NCBI GenBank assembly: GCA_948902155.1
Contig: CAQVQZ010000013.1
Span: 1 to 21,218 of the forward strand
Source: an uncultured Oscillibacter sp.
Lineage (GTDB): Bacteria; Bacillota_A; Clostridia; Oscillospirales; Oscillospiraceae
Reading direction: 5' to 3'
DNA: 21,218 nucleotides
A program made the translations under genes and the position numbers. Each line of letters begins with the position of its first letter. The stretch's first letter is position 1. Under the pieces are notes generated by a model that saw only the letters and a list, made by a program, of their open reading frames with translations, ran no database searches and was not told where the DNA came from. This document shows, in pieces, positions 12,060 to 19,469 of this stretch.

Positions 12060-13442
12060 ATGTTTGAGGCGCAAAACAATCGGGCCGAACTGCTGGAACG
12101 GATTGAGGATTTCTACAACCGAAAACGCTACGCCGAGCTGCGGGACCTCCTGCTGCCCATGGAGGCGGCGGACATCGCCTCCCTCTGCGCCGACCTGGAC
12201 GAAAAGGTCCCCGTGGTCTTCCGCCTCCTGCCCAAGGAGCTGGCGGCGGAGGTCTTCGTCGAGCTGGACAGCGACGACCAGGAGCTGCTGATTCACAGCT
12301 TTTCCAACACGGAGCTGAAAGAGGTTCTGGACGAGCTGTACCTGGACGACGCCGCCGACATCGTGGAGGAGATGCCCGCCGGGGTGGTGAAGCGCATCCT
12401 GCGCCACTGCGACCCGGAGATGCGCAAGAGCATCAACGAGGTGCTGAAATACCCGGAGGATTCCGCCGGCAGCATCATGACCACGGAGTTCGTGGACCTG
12501 AAGGCCAACATGACGGTGGCGGACGCGCTGAAGCGCATACGCCGGACGGGGCCGGACAAGGAGACCATCAACATCTGCTACGTCATCGACGAGCGGCGGC
12601 ACCTGATCGGCCTTCTCACCATCCGCACCCTCCTCCTGGCGGAGGAGGACGACGTGATCGGCGACATCATGGAGCGGAACCTCATCGCCGTGCAGACCCT
12701 GGACGATCAGGAGGCCGTGGCCCGGGCGCTGGGGAAATACGACTTCCTGGCCCTGCCGGTGGTGGACAAGGAGGAGCGGCTGGTGGGCATCGTCACCGTG
12801 GACGACGCCATCGACGTTTTGCAGGAGGAGGTCACGGAGGACATCGAGAAGATGGCCGCCATGCTCCCCGGCGACAAGCCCTATCTGAAAACCGGCGTCT
12901 TTGAGACCTGGAAGGCCCGGACGCCGTGGCTCATGCTGCTGATGCTCTCCGCCACCTTCACCGGCATCATCCTGACCCATTTCGAGCGGTCCCTCATGGC
13001 CTGCGCCATCCTGACCTCCTTTATCCCCATGCTCTCGGGCACCGGGGGCAACAGCGGCACCCAGGCTTCCACCGCCGTCATCCGGGCGTTGTCCCTGGGG
13101 GAGGTCCGGTTTTCCGACCTGTTCCAGGTGCTGTGGAAGGAGTTCTGGGTCTCCGTCTGCTGCGGGCTGTGCCTGGCGGCGGCGAACTTCGTCAAAATGA
13201 TGCTGGTGGACCGCTGGCTGCTGCAAAACCCCACGGTGACGCCCCAGGTGGCCCTGGTGGTCTGCGCCACGCTGGTGGGGACGGTGCTCTGCGCCAAGCT
13301 GGTGGGGTGTTCCCTGCCCCTGCTGGCGAAGCGCATCGGCTTCGACCCGGCGGTGATGGCCTCGCCGTTCATCACCACCATCGTGGACGCGCTGTCCCTG
13401 CTGATCTACTTCCGGTTCGCGTCGGTGATTCTGGGGCTGTGA
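12060..13442 (+). CDS. mgtE: Magnesium transporter MgtE
   Basis: This 460-residue protein is the MgtE magnesium channel/transporter, which acts as a dimer in the cytoplasmic membrane. The cytoplasmic N domain (about 1-130) includes ELAAEVFVELDSDDQELL and LDDAADIVEEMP. Two CBS domains follow (about 137-200, starting GSIMTTEFV, and 203-260, with ALPVVDKEERLVGIVTVDDA). Five transmembrane helices start near 290. The pore signature PMLSGTGGNSGTQAS (323-337) and the magnesium-binding ASPFITTIVDALSLLIYF, with Asp443, are intact. AAAGGAGG precedes the ATG. The N and CBS domains form the magnesium-sensing gate in known structures. The stop is six bases from a 162-bp hairpin element that may end transcription. 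Confidence 0.96.
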   Translation: MFEAQNNRAELLERIEDFYNRKRYAELRDLLLPMEAADIASLCADLDEKVPVVFRLLPKELAAEVFVELDSDDQELLIHSFSNTELKEVLDELYLDDAADIVEEMPAGVVKRILRHCDPEMRKSINEVLKYPEDSAGSIMTTEFVDLKANMTVADALKRIRRTGPDKETINICYVIDERRHLIGLLTIRTLLLAEEDDVIGDIMERNLIAVQTLDDQEAVARALGKYDFLALPVVDKEERLVGIVTVDDAIDVLQEEVTEDIEKMAAMLPGDKPYLKTGVFETWKARTPWLMLLMLSATFTGIILTHFERSLMACAILTSFIPMLSGTGGNSGTQASTAVIRALSLGEVRFSDLFQVLWKEFWVSVCCGLCLAAANFVKMMLVDRWLLQNPTVTPQVALVVCATLVGTVLCAKLVGCSLPLLAKRIGFDPAVMASPFITTIVDALSLLIYFRFASVILGL

Positions 13443-13448
13443 ATGTCA

Positions 13449-13610
13449 GAAGCTGTACCAATAGGCGGCGGTATGCAGATTGGCGAGAAAATTTTTCGTC
13501 TGGCAAGGAAAAAACGCGCGGGAATCCTGACGGATTTCAAGCGTTTTTGACGCAGTCCAGACGGTAAATTTTCCGTCAAGCTGCGTGCCGGCACCTATTG
13601 GTACAGCTTC
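13449..13610. repeat. 162-bp near-complete hairpin element with 17-bp perfect ends
   Basis: GAAGCTGTACCAATAGG at 13449-13465 is repeated as its exact complement at 13594-13610. Similarity between the arms continues inward for about 55 bases, through a GCAG..TTG block, AAAATTT and CGTCTGG. A second inner stem is AAAAACGC/GCGTTTTT. The trinucleotide TCA flanks both ends, a possible target duplication. The right end touches the stop codon of the SnoaL-like gene, and the left end is six bases from the mgtE stop. Confidence 0.85.
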
Positions 13611-14030
13611 TCAGAACCAGGCGGCGGAGCCCTCCCGGAATTTCGGTTCCGGGCCGTCCCGGTAGGGATCGTAACGGTGGATATTGCACCCAAATTCCTG
13701 CAAAAAGCGGATTTTTCCCGCCGGGTCCCACTTGACCAGGGACAGGCCGTCAAAAGGCTCCTCCCGGCCGTCCCGCATCCGGTTGCGGAAGAACCACTGG
13801 ACAACGGTCTGGTCCTCCCGGTGGAAGAACTGCCGGATGTCCCATTGCAGGACGGTCCCCCGGGTGTTCCACTCGGCAAACCAATGGCGGATGCTCTCCG
13901 CGCCGTGGTACTCCGGCCCCCAGCTCTCGATGTAAACGGCGTCCGGCGTGAAGATGTCCAGGATGCCCAGGTCCGTCTTTTTCAGCCACATATCGAACCA
14001 GAGGCGGATGATCGTTTCCCGTTGTTCCAT
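13611..14030 (-). CDS. SnoaL/NTF2-like protein
   Basis: This 139-residue protein has the cone-shaped NTF2-like pattern: MEQRETIIRLWFDMWLKK, then DIFTPDAVYIESWGPEYHG, HWFAEWNTRGTVLQWDIRQF, then a C-terminal strand region (SLVKWDPAGKIRFLQEFGCN). The YIESWGPEYHGAESI segment matches SnoaL-like members in which acidic and aromatic residues line a ligand pocket. Relatives act as small isomerases or binding proteins, and the substrate is unknown. The ATG at 14030 follows AAGGTGG. It is 68 bases downstream of the HAD gene, with a hairpin terminator between; I find no convincing separate -35 box, so it may rely on readthrough. Its stop codon abuts the hairpin element at 13449-13610. Confidence 0.82.
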   Translation of the reverse strand: MEQRETIIRLWFDMWLKKTDLGILDIFTPDAVYIESWGPEYHGAESIRHWFAEWNTRGTVLQWDIRQFFHREDQTVVQWFFRNRMRDGREEPFDGLSLVKWDPAGKIRFLQEFGCNIHRYDPYRDGPEPKFREGSAAWF

Positions 14031-14065
14031 GATGATGCCACCTTTTATAAAGTATATTTAAAATT

Positions 14066-14092
14066 GGCGGGCGGCGTTTTACGCCGCCCGCC
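14066..14092 (-). terminator. Intrinsic terminator after the HAD gene
   Basis: A perfect 11-bp stem (GGCGGGCGGCG and its complement) with a five-base loop. On the minus strand it is followed by AATTTTAAAT, and on the plus strand by TGTGTTTT. It lies 6 bases past the HAD stop. Confidence 0.8.
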
Positions 14093-14098
14093 TGTGTT

Positions 14099-14713
14099 TT
14101 ATCTAGTTAGGATTTCTCGGATGTCCAGCAGGTCCCGCACCACCACGTCCGCCTCGCCGTCTCCCGAGGGAGCGTAGAGGACGCTGCGGACTCCGGCGTT
14201 TTTGGCACAGTCCACATCCAGGGTCCGGTCGCCCACATAGTAGACCTGATTCCGGTCCAGACAGTGCTTTTCCAGCAGGTACAGCAGCGCGTCCGGGGCG
14301 GGCTTCCGGGGGAAGCCGTTCAGGCTGGTGACCACTTCCCTGAAATAGCGGGCCAGGCCCAGGTGCTCCAGCACCGGCGTGGAGGTGCTGCCCCGATGGG
14401 TATAGACGAAGTGGACCGCCCCCAGGGCGGCGGTCTGCTCCAGGGCTTCCGCCGCGTGGGGCATGGCGGCGATTTCCAGGTACCGCCCGCTGTTGATGGC
14501 CGAATAGCGGCCCTTGATCTCCTGGAAGGTCCGGCCGGTCTCCGCCACGGCATAGTCGACCACGTCGCTGACGGAGCCCGTTGTCGCCCGGCGGCGAATT
14601 TCCTCGCTGTCCATGTCCACTCCCAGCTCCGCCAGCGTCTGGTGAAGGCTGGAGACGATGACGCCGTAAGAGTCCAGCAGGGTCCCGTCCAGGTCCCAAA
14701 TGAATGCGGTCAT
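14099..14713 (-). CDS. HAD-superfamily hydrolase (phosphoglycolate phosphatase-like)
   Basis: This 204-residue cytoplasmic protein is a HAD phosphatase. Motif I is IWDLDGTLLDSYG near residue 5, with the nucleophile Asp7 and acid/base Asp9. A helical C1 cap occupies about 15-90. Motif II is a threonine in FVYTHRGS. Motif III is the lysine of RKPAPDALLYLLEK, and motif IV is YYVGDRTLDVDCAKNAGV. This arrangement is typical of phosphoglycolate and beta-phosphoglucomutase-like enzymes. The THRG in place of the usual TN/SS is common in a subgroup, and the substrate is undetermined. AGGAGG lies about 9 bases before the ATG. It is downstream of tRNA-Pro but separated from it by a terminator-like hairpin. 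Confidence 0.9.
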   Translation of the reverse strand: MTAFIWDLDGTLLDSYGVIVSSLHQTLAELGVDMDSEEIRRRATTGSVSDVVDYAVAETGRTFQEIKGRYSAINSGRYLEIAAMPHAAEALEQTAALGAVHFVYTHRGSTSTPVLEHLGLARYFREVVTSLNGFPRKPAPDALLYLLEKHCLDRNQVYYVGDRTLDVDCAKNAGVRSVLYAPSGDGEADVVVRDLLDIREILTR

Positions 14714-14792
14714 AGGTGCGTTCCTCCTGATCGTTGTCTGTTCTATTAAAGATAGATACTTAAATTAAGGAAACCAGCCCCCAGAGGGCAGG

Positions 14793-14825
14793 AAAAGCCT
14801 TTAACTATTGCGGTTACAGGCTTTT
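14793..14825 (-). terminator. Intrinsic terminator downstream of tRNA-Pro
   Basis: On the minus strand AAAAGCCT-N-TAAC pairs with GTTA-N-AGGCTTTT and runs into TTTTCC. It is the first good terminator after the tRNA, about 160 bases from its 3' end, and it also precedes the HAD gene. Confidence 0.7.
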
Positions 14826-14876
14826 TCCGCCTGGCGTTAACAGAAAAGATGCGGCCGCCAGGTTTGCCCCCAAAGC

Positions 14877-14911
14877 TCGGCCGAAAACCCAGCGGAGCGG
14901 ATTTCGGCCGA
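14877..14911. repeat. Perfect 10-bp inverted repeat, TCGGCCGAAA
   Basis: TCGGCCGAAA (14877-14886) and TTTCGGCCGA (14902-14911) frame a 15-base loop. It lies next to the larger hairpin at 14918-14981 in the stretch between the tRNA and its terminator. I see no gene there. Confidence 0.7.
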
Positions 14912-14917
14912 AAGCGA

Positions 14918-14981
14918 AGAAATTCCTACCATAGCGCAGTTTTCGGCGAAGCCGGAAACGGAGCGGTGGTGGGAATTTCTG
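14918..14981. repeat. 64-bp hairpin beside tRNA-Pro
   Basis: AGAAATTCCTACC (14918-14930) pairs with GGTGGGAATTTCT (14969-14981) with one mismatch. An inner stem TTTTCGGC/GCCGGAAA closes on a GAA loop. It ends four bases from the mature 3' end of the tRNA, so it would be in the precursor transcript. Confidence 0.75.
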
Positions 14982-14985
14982 AGCT

Positions 14986-15060
14986 GGTCCGAGTGAGAGG
15001 AGTCGAACCTCCCTGACCTTGGTCCCAAACCAAGTGCCTAACCGATAGGCTACACCCGGA
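14986..15060 (-). tRNA. tRNA-Pro, anticodon UGG
   Basis: A 75-nt cloverleaf reads on the minus strand from 15060: acceptor CCGGGTG/CACTCGG (one G-U pair), D stem GCCT/AGGC, anticodon stem CTTGG/CCAAG with loop TTTGGGA (anticodon TGG), T stem GGAGG/CCTCT with loop TTCGACT, discriminator A and an encoded CCA. It reads proline CCA and, with wobble, other CCN codons. Nothing suggests an integrated element at its 3' end. Confidence 0.95.
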
Positions 15061-15139
15061 TATCGATTTCTTTTCGCACAATACACAATCACTGAAAAAT
15101 TTCTTTCTTTTTGAAAGCAACTGCTTCACACTATACCTA

Positions 15140-15167
15140 AGTATACTAATTTATCCGTCAAAGTCAA
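15140..15167 (-). promoter_or_regulatory. Promoter of tRNA-Pro
   Basis: On the minus strand TTGACT (15167-15162) and TATACT (15145-15140) are 16 bases apart, about 80 bases before the tRNA. The surrounding 15061-15180 stretch is AT-rich and gene-free. Confidence 0.65.
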
Positions 15168-15252
15168 GTATTGATTCACTATTTGATGTGCAAAAGGCTG
15201 TGTTCCGTCCGGCGCTGAAAACGCGGCTTCAACAAGGAATACGCTCAATCAT

Positions 15253-15293
15253 GCCCCCGCCAAGCCTGTTGATCACACAAGCTTGGCAAGGGC
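15253..15293 (-). terminator. Hairpin after the response regulator gene
   Basis: GCCAAGC and GCTTGGC, extended by CCC/GGG, form a stem about 30 bases past the response-regulator stop. There is no T run, so it is a weak terminator candidate. The rest of the gap 15168-15323 shows nothing else I can support. Confidence 0.4.
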
Positions 15294-15323
15294 TCTCTGT
15301 ATTGGATCAGGATATCCGCGCGC

Positions 15324-16070
15324 TCACCGCCCGCAGTGCAGGTTGCGCCACTCCCCGGCGGACATATTCTCCAGCTTCTTGAACACCCTGGAAAAATGCG
15401 CCGTGTCGGCGTAGCCCACCCGCTCGGCGACCTCACTGATTCGAAGGGCCGGGTCCTCCAGCAGCTCCTTTGCACAGCGGATCCGCTCGGCGTTGAGCAG
15501 GTCATAGAAGGGCTTCCCCAGGTGCTTGTTCAGCAGCTTGGACAGGTGCCACTGGCTGACGAAGCAATGGTCCGCCACCTCCTGGAGGGTCAGTTTCTCC
15601 GCGCAGTGCTGGGCGATGTACCCCCTGGCCTGCCGGACAATGAAGCTGTTGGCGCTGTTCCCCGGCTCCCCCTCTTCCGGCCCCTCCGGGGGCAGGCGGT
15701 CCAAAACGCCGGTCATGTAGTCCAGGGACTCCTCCAGCTCGTCCATTTTGGACGGCTTGAGCAGAAACCGCGCCACGCCAAGCCGGATGGCCCGCTGGGC
15801 GTACTCGAAATCCCGGTAGCCGGTGAGCACCGCGATCTGCATCCGGGGAAACTCCCCCTTCAGCCCCGCCAGCATGGCCAGGCCGTCCTCTCCAGGCATT
15901 TTGATGTCGGTGAACAGGATATCCGGGCAGTGCTCCCGGATGGCCCGCGCGCCGGAGGCGGCGTCGCAGGCGGTGGCGGCCACCTGGCAGTTGTGCCCCG
16001 CCCAGTCCACCACCTTCCGAAGGCCCTCCACGATGAGGGCCTCATCATCCACCAGCACCACTTTATACAC
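15324..16070 (-). CDS. YesN-type response regulator with AraC DNA-binding domain
   Basis: This 248-residue protein has an N-terminal receiver domain: acidic pocket VDDE at 7-10, phospho-accepting Asp55 in LFTDIKMPGEDG, and Lys105 in FLLKPSK. The C-terminal AraC domain (about 147-247) contains LTLQEVADHCFVSQWHLSKL and ISEVAERVGYADTAHFSRVF. It is expected to be phosphorylated by the kinase at 19470-21199 and to activate the sugar transporter genes between them. I chose the GTG at 16070, since GGGAGG lies 8 bases before it; the GTG three codons earlier overlaps that site. It is last in the operon, 52 bases after the second permease gene. Response regulators of this class usually act at the binding-protein gene promoter. 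Confidence 0.92.
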   Translation of the reverse strand: MYKVVLVDDEALIVEGLRKVVDWAGHNCQVAATACDAASGARAIREHCPDILFTDIKMPGEDGLAMLAGLKGEFPRMQIAVLTGYRDFEYAQRAIRLGVARFLLKPSKMDELEESLDYMTGVLDRLPPEGPEEGEPGNSANSFIVRQARGYIAQHCAEKLTLQEVADHCFVSQWHLSKLLNKHLGKPFYDLLNAERIRCAKELLEDPALRISEVAERVGYADTAHFSRVFKKLENMSAGEWRNLHCGR

Positions 16071-16122
16071 GGCCTTCACCTCCCGTATCCATCATAGCAG
16101 GAAATCCAAAGGGACGCAAGGG

Positions 16123-16980
16123 TCAGCCCTTGATGGCTCCGGCGGTCAGGCCCTTGATGATGTGCTTTTGCAGCAGGACGTACACCACCAGGACCGGGAT
16201 GACAATGAGCACCACCGACGCGGCCATCAGCCCGTAATCCACCCCCGCCTGGGAGCTGATTTCGTTCAGCAGCAGCGTGATGGTCTTGTCCCTGGGCACC
16301 CGGAGGAAGAAATTCTGGGTAAACAGGTCGTTGTAGCTCCACAGGAAGGAGAAGATGGCCACGGTGGCGAAGGAGGGCTTCGCCGCGGGCAGGATGATGT
16401 GGAAATACACCTGGAACACGTGGCAGCCGTCCACATAGGCGCTCTCCTCCAGCTCAATGGGCACCGACTCGATGAACCCCATGAGCACGATGGTGGCAAA
16501 GCACAGGTTTCCCGCGATCTGGGGCAGGATGACGGACAGCAGGGACAGCCAGCGGCTCCCGCTGCTGGCGATGCCCCACGCGGCCTCCATGCGGAACACC
16601 GGAATAATGGTGGAGAACACCGGGAACATCATTCCCGCCATAATGAGGCTGTAGCACAGCCCCCGCAGGCGGAAGCGGTAGCGCACCAGCCCGTAAGCCG
16701 CCAGCCCCGCCAGGATGACCACGGCGATGGTGACGGAGATGGAGACGATCAGGCTGTTGAGATAGGCGTTTCCGAAGTCGAAGCGGTCCATGGCCTTGAC
16801 GTAGTTGTCCATGGTGAACCCCTTTCCGGGCAGGGGGACGGAGAAGGAGTCCTTCCGGATCATCCCCTTCTCCCGGAAGGAGTTCAGGATGACCCACACG
16901 AAGGGATACAGGGTCGTCAGGGCCCAGACGGTCAGGGCCGCGTAGGTACATACCTTCGCGGGCGTGCATTTCTTTCCCAT
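16123..16980 (-). CDS. Sugar ABC transporter permease, MalG/LacG-like
   Basis: This 285-residue protein is the inner-membrane permease of a CUT1 carbohydrate transporter. About six transmembrane helices are visible, starting with TYAALTVWALTTLYPFVWVI. The cytoplasmic EAA loop that contacts the ATPase is EESAYVDGCHVFQVYFHIILP, placed about two thirds along. The C-terminus QKHIIKGLTAGAIKG is typical of the MalG group. The gene starts 13 bases after its partner permease, with AAGGGGG as ribosome site. It lacks the long periplasmic insertion of MalF, as expected. Its substrate is not deducible; CUT1 systems take up oligosaccharides, glycerol-phosphate or related compounds. Confidence 0.95.
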   Translation of the reverse strand: MGKKCTPAKVCTYAALTVWALTTLYPFVWVILNSFREKGMIRKDSFSVPLPGKGFTMDNYVKAMDRFDFGNAYLNSLIVSISVTIAVVILAGLAAYGLVRYRFRLRGLCYSLIMAGMMFPVFSTIIPVFRMEAAWGIASSGSRWLSLLSVILPQIAGNLCFATIVLMGFIESVPIELEESAYVDGCHVFQVYFHIILPAAKPSFATVAIFSFLWSYNDLFTQNFFLRVPRDKTITLLLNEISSQAGVDYGLMAASVVLIVIPVLVVYVLLQKHIIKGLTAGAIKG

Positions 16981-16993
16981 AACGCCGCCCCCT

Positions 16994-17893
16994 TTACAGG
17001 TCGTTCCGGGGCTTGAAGACCCGGTTGGCCACGTTGGACAGCACCACGCCCAGCACCACGATCAGCATGGCGATGGCGGAGCCGTAGTCCACATTTCCCC
17101 GGTTGAAAGTCTGGTGATACATGTACGTGCCGGTCAGCCACCCCTGTTCCTGGGGCATGCCCGCCCCGAACATGACCCAGGGCAGGTCGAAGACTTTCAG
17201 CGCCCCGGTGATGGCCAGCACCAGGCAGGTACACAGCACGTTGCGCAGCAGGGGCAGGGTGATGTAGCGCACCTTGTCCAGCCCCACGCAGCCGTCCAGG
17301 GCGGCGGCCTCGTAGAGGTCCGCGGGGATGTTGTTCAGCCCCGTGACCAGAATCACAAAGTAGAAGCCCACATACTGCCACATGACCGGCGTGAGCATGG
17401 TGGCCATAAAGTGGTTCGTGTCCTTCCAGTCGATGTTCTCCGAGATCAGGCCCAGATTCATCAACAGCTGGTTGAGCATTCCCCCGTTGTAGAGGAAAAT
17501 CAGGTTGAACATCAGGCCCAGGGCCGTGGCGGAGATGACGATGGGGAAGAAGTACAGCGTGCGGAACAGCTGCGCCCCCACCCGGATGGAGTCCACCAGC
17601 AGCGCCAGAATCAGGGCGATGCCCACCTGAAACACCACGGTGCAGACGGTGAGGACCAGCGTGTTTTTCAGCGCGGTCCGCAGGGCCGGGTCCGTAAACA
17701 GTTCCGCATAGTTGGACCACCAGGGGTCGTTCAGCCCCTGGGCCGGGGTGCCCAGGCCAGTGATGTCGGAGAAGCTGTTGACGATATTCTGGAGGAAGGG
17801 GTAGTAGAGATACAGCACCAGGAACACAAACGCCGGGACCAGAAAGACCACCAGGGGGCCTTTCTTTTTATACAGCGTCGAGCTGGAGTTCAT
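16994..17893 (-). CDS. Sugar ABC transporter permease, MalF/UgpA-like
   Basis: This 299-residue protein is the second CUT1 permease. It starts MNSSSTLYKKKGPLVVFLVP, then shows about six transmembrane helices and an EAA loop, YEAAALDGCVGLDKVRYITL, followed by PLLRN. The segment SFSDITGLGTPAQGLNDPWW is a typical first extracytoplasmic loop. AAGGGAGTGA precedes the ATG. It follows the binding-protein gene by 72 bases that include a GC-rich hairpin, an arrangement that often leaves more binding-protein mRNA than permease mRNA. It forms a heterodimer with the downstream permease. No ATP-binding subunit is encoded nearby, so a shared MsmK/UgpC-type ATPase elsewhere is likely. Confidence 0.95.
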   Translation of the reverse strand: MNSSSTLYKKKGPLVVFLVPAFVFLVLYLYYPFLQNIVNSFSDITGLGTPAQGLNDPWWSNYAELFTDPALRTALKNTLVLTVCTVVFQVGIALILALLVDSIRVGAQLFRTLYFFPIVISATALGLMFNLIFLYNGGMLNQLLMNLGLISENIDWKDTNHFMATMLTPVMWQYVGFYFVILVTGLNNIPADLYEAAALDGCVGLDKVRYITLPLLRNVLCTCLVLAITGALKVFDLPWVMFGAGMPQEQGWLTGTYMYHQTFNRGNVDYGSAIAMLIVVLGVVLSNVANRVFKPRNDL

Positions 17894-17924
17894 GCGCGGT
17901 CACTCCCTTGCCATAGATTTGGAG

Positions 17925-17953
17925 AAAAGGCCCCGCCCTCTGGGCGGGGCCTT
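17925..17953 (-). terminator. Intercistronic hairpin between binding-protein and permease genes
   Basis: The 12-bp GC-rich stem AAGGCCCCGCCC and its complement (17927-17953) is followed on the minus strand by TTTTCTCC. It can act as a partial terminator and protect the 3' end of the binding-protein message. Confidence 0.75.
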
Positions 17954-17965
17954 CTAAAAACCAGG

Positions 17966-19300
17966 TCAGTTCAGCGCGACGGCGGAGTCTACTGCGGCCT
18001 CGGCGGTCATGGCGCCGGTGACCACGTTCTGCACGTTGCCGAACAGGTCGGTCTTGCACTCGCTGGTAACCGTGTCCTGCACGGCCCCCACCACGCCGGT
18101 GATGGCGCCGTTGGCGTCGGCGGCGGACTGCTGGAGGGCGTTCAGGCCCGAGGGAGACGCGCCGTTCTTCAAGGCGGTGACCTCCGTGGTGACAAAGGTG
18201 CTCATCACCTCGTCGGAGGTCATGTGCTCCACGAACTTCACGGCCGCTTCCCGCTTGGCGGAGTCGTCCCACGCCTTCTTGGTGATGAAATAGCCCATGG
18301 AGATGCCGCCGATGGCCTCGCTGGCCTTGCGCTCCCCCTTGGCGGGGACGTAGGAGATGGCGTAATCCCCCAGCTGGTCCGGGTAGTTCTCCACGAAGTA
18401 GTTGACCTTCCAGGAGCCGTCGATGAGGAAGGCGGCTTCGCCGTCTCCGAAGAGCTGGACGGTCTCGGCGTCGGTGGCGGTGAGGGTGTTGACGGGGAAA
18501 TAGCCCTTTTCATAGAGGTCCTTGATATCGTTCAGCGCCGCGGCCCACTTCTGCCCGGCGGCGTCGCCGGAGGACGCGGGCACATCCAGCTGATTGCCCA
18601 GGGTCCCGTTGTTCATCACGCAGAACTCAAACCAGTAGTGGGGCACCTCGAACAGGGAGCAGGCGATGGGGGTATACCCCTTGTCCTTGATGGCCTGGCA
18701 GTCCTTGAGGAACTGGTCCCAGGTGTAATCGGGGCCGGGAACGGCCACGCCGCAGTCAGAGAGGACCTTGGTGTTGACAAACATGTTCTCCCAGAAGCCG
18801 GAGGAGGGAACCGCATAGTTCTTCCCGTCGGAGGCCACGGCCAGCATGGAGTCCCGCATGTTGGAGGCGTAGTCCGCGTATTCGCCCCGGATGGTGGCCA
18901 CGTCCACCACCTTGCCCGCCTGGATGATGGGCTCGGCGTCGGCGTTGGTGAAGAAGAACAGCACGTCGGGCTCGGTGCCCGTCTCAAAGTCCGTGAGCAC
19001 CTTGGCCTTCCACTCCTCGTTGGAGGTGGCGGAGGCGTCCAGAATCTTGTTGCCGGTGGCCTTTTCATAGCTCTTTACCGCGTTCTCGTAATTCTTGCGG
19101 TTGCCGTCGTCGCCGCCGTAGGAGGTGACCACGTTCAGCTCCACCCCGGCGGCGGGCTTCGCGGCGTCCTGACCGCCGGAACTGCCGGAACCGCTGGAAC
19201 CGCCGGAGCTGCCGCCGTTCGATTTTCCTCCGCATCCCGCCAGCAGGCCGATGATCATCACGGCGGCGAGAAGCAGGGCAAGAAATCTCTTCTGTTTCAT
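17966..19300 (-). CDS. Sugar-binding lipoprotein of the ABC transporter
   Basis: This 444-residue extracellular protein captures the substrate for the downstream permeases. It has a lipoprotein signal, MKQKRFLALLLAAVMIIGLL, then lipobox AGC with the lipid-modified cysteine at 23, and a Gly/Ser-rich linker to about residue 45. The mature part has the type-I cluster of sugar-binding proteins: ELNVVTSYGGDDGNRKNYEN, then WKAKVLTDFETGTEPDVLFF, GFWENMFVNTKVLSDCGV and FLIDGSWKVNYFVENYPDQL. GGAGG lies about 7 bases before the ATG at 19300. It follows the kinase gene by 169 bases in which I see no convincing strong promoter, though TATGAT near 19340-19345 could be a -10. The ligand is unknown; an oligosaccharide is likely from the family. 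Confidence 0.94.
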   Translation of the reverse strand: MKQKRFLALLLAAVMIIGLLAGCGGKSNGGSSGGSSGSGSSGGQDAAKPAAGVELNVVTSYGGDDGNRKNYENAVKSYEKATGNKILDASATSNEEWKAKVLTDFETGTEPDVLFFFTNADAEPIIQAGKVVDVATIRGEYADYASNMRDSMLAVASDGKNYAVPSSGFWENMFVNTKVLSDCGVAVPGPDYTWDQFLKDCQAIKDKGYTPIACSLFEVPHYWFEFCVMNNGTLGNQLDVPASSGDAAGQKWAAALNDIKDLYEKGYFPVNTLTATDAETVQLFGDGEAAFLIDGSWKVNYFVENYPDQLGDYAISYVPAKGERKASEAIGGISMGYFITKKAWDDSAKREAAVKFVEHMTSDEVMSTFVTTEVTALKNGASPSGLNALQQSAADANGAITGVVGAVQDTVTSECKTDLFGNVQNVVTGAMTAEAAVDSAVALN

Positions 19301-19469
19301 AGCAAAACCTCCATAATCCATTGCGCGTTTCACGCTTCCTTTTGTGCAATATCATCATACACCCGATTTGGCGTGAGACGAATAGCCCGGATTGCCATTT
19401 CTTGTATATTTTTGGGAGAAGCGCGCGGCGGAAACAAGGCCGGACAACCGGAGGCAAAAAAGGGCAAGG

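Noticed and set aside
11637..13226. 529-codon minus-strand frame over mgtE
   Set aside because: It is antisense to mgtE and rich in His, Gln and Gly with no domain. The plus-strand protein has every MgtE hallmark.
14986..15060. tRNA-Pro as an integration site for a mobile element
   Set aside because: No integrase gene and no direct repeat of the tRNA 3' end were seen in the window. The relaxase remnant is 14 kb away.
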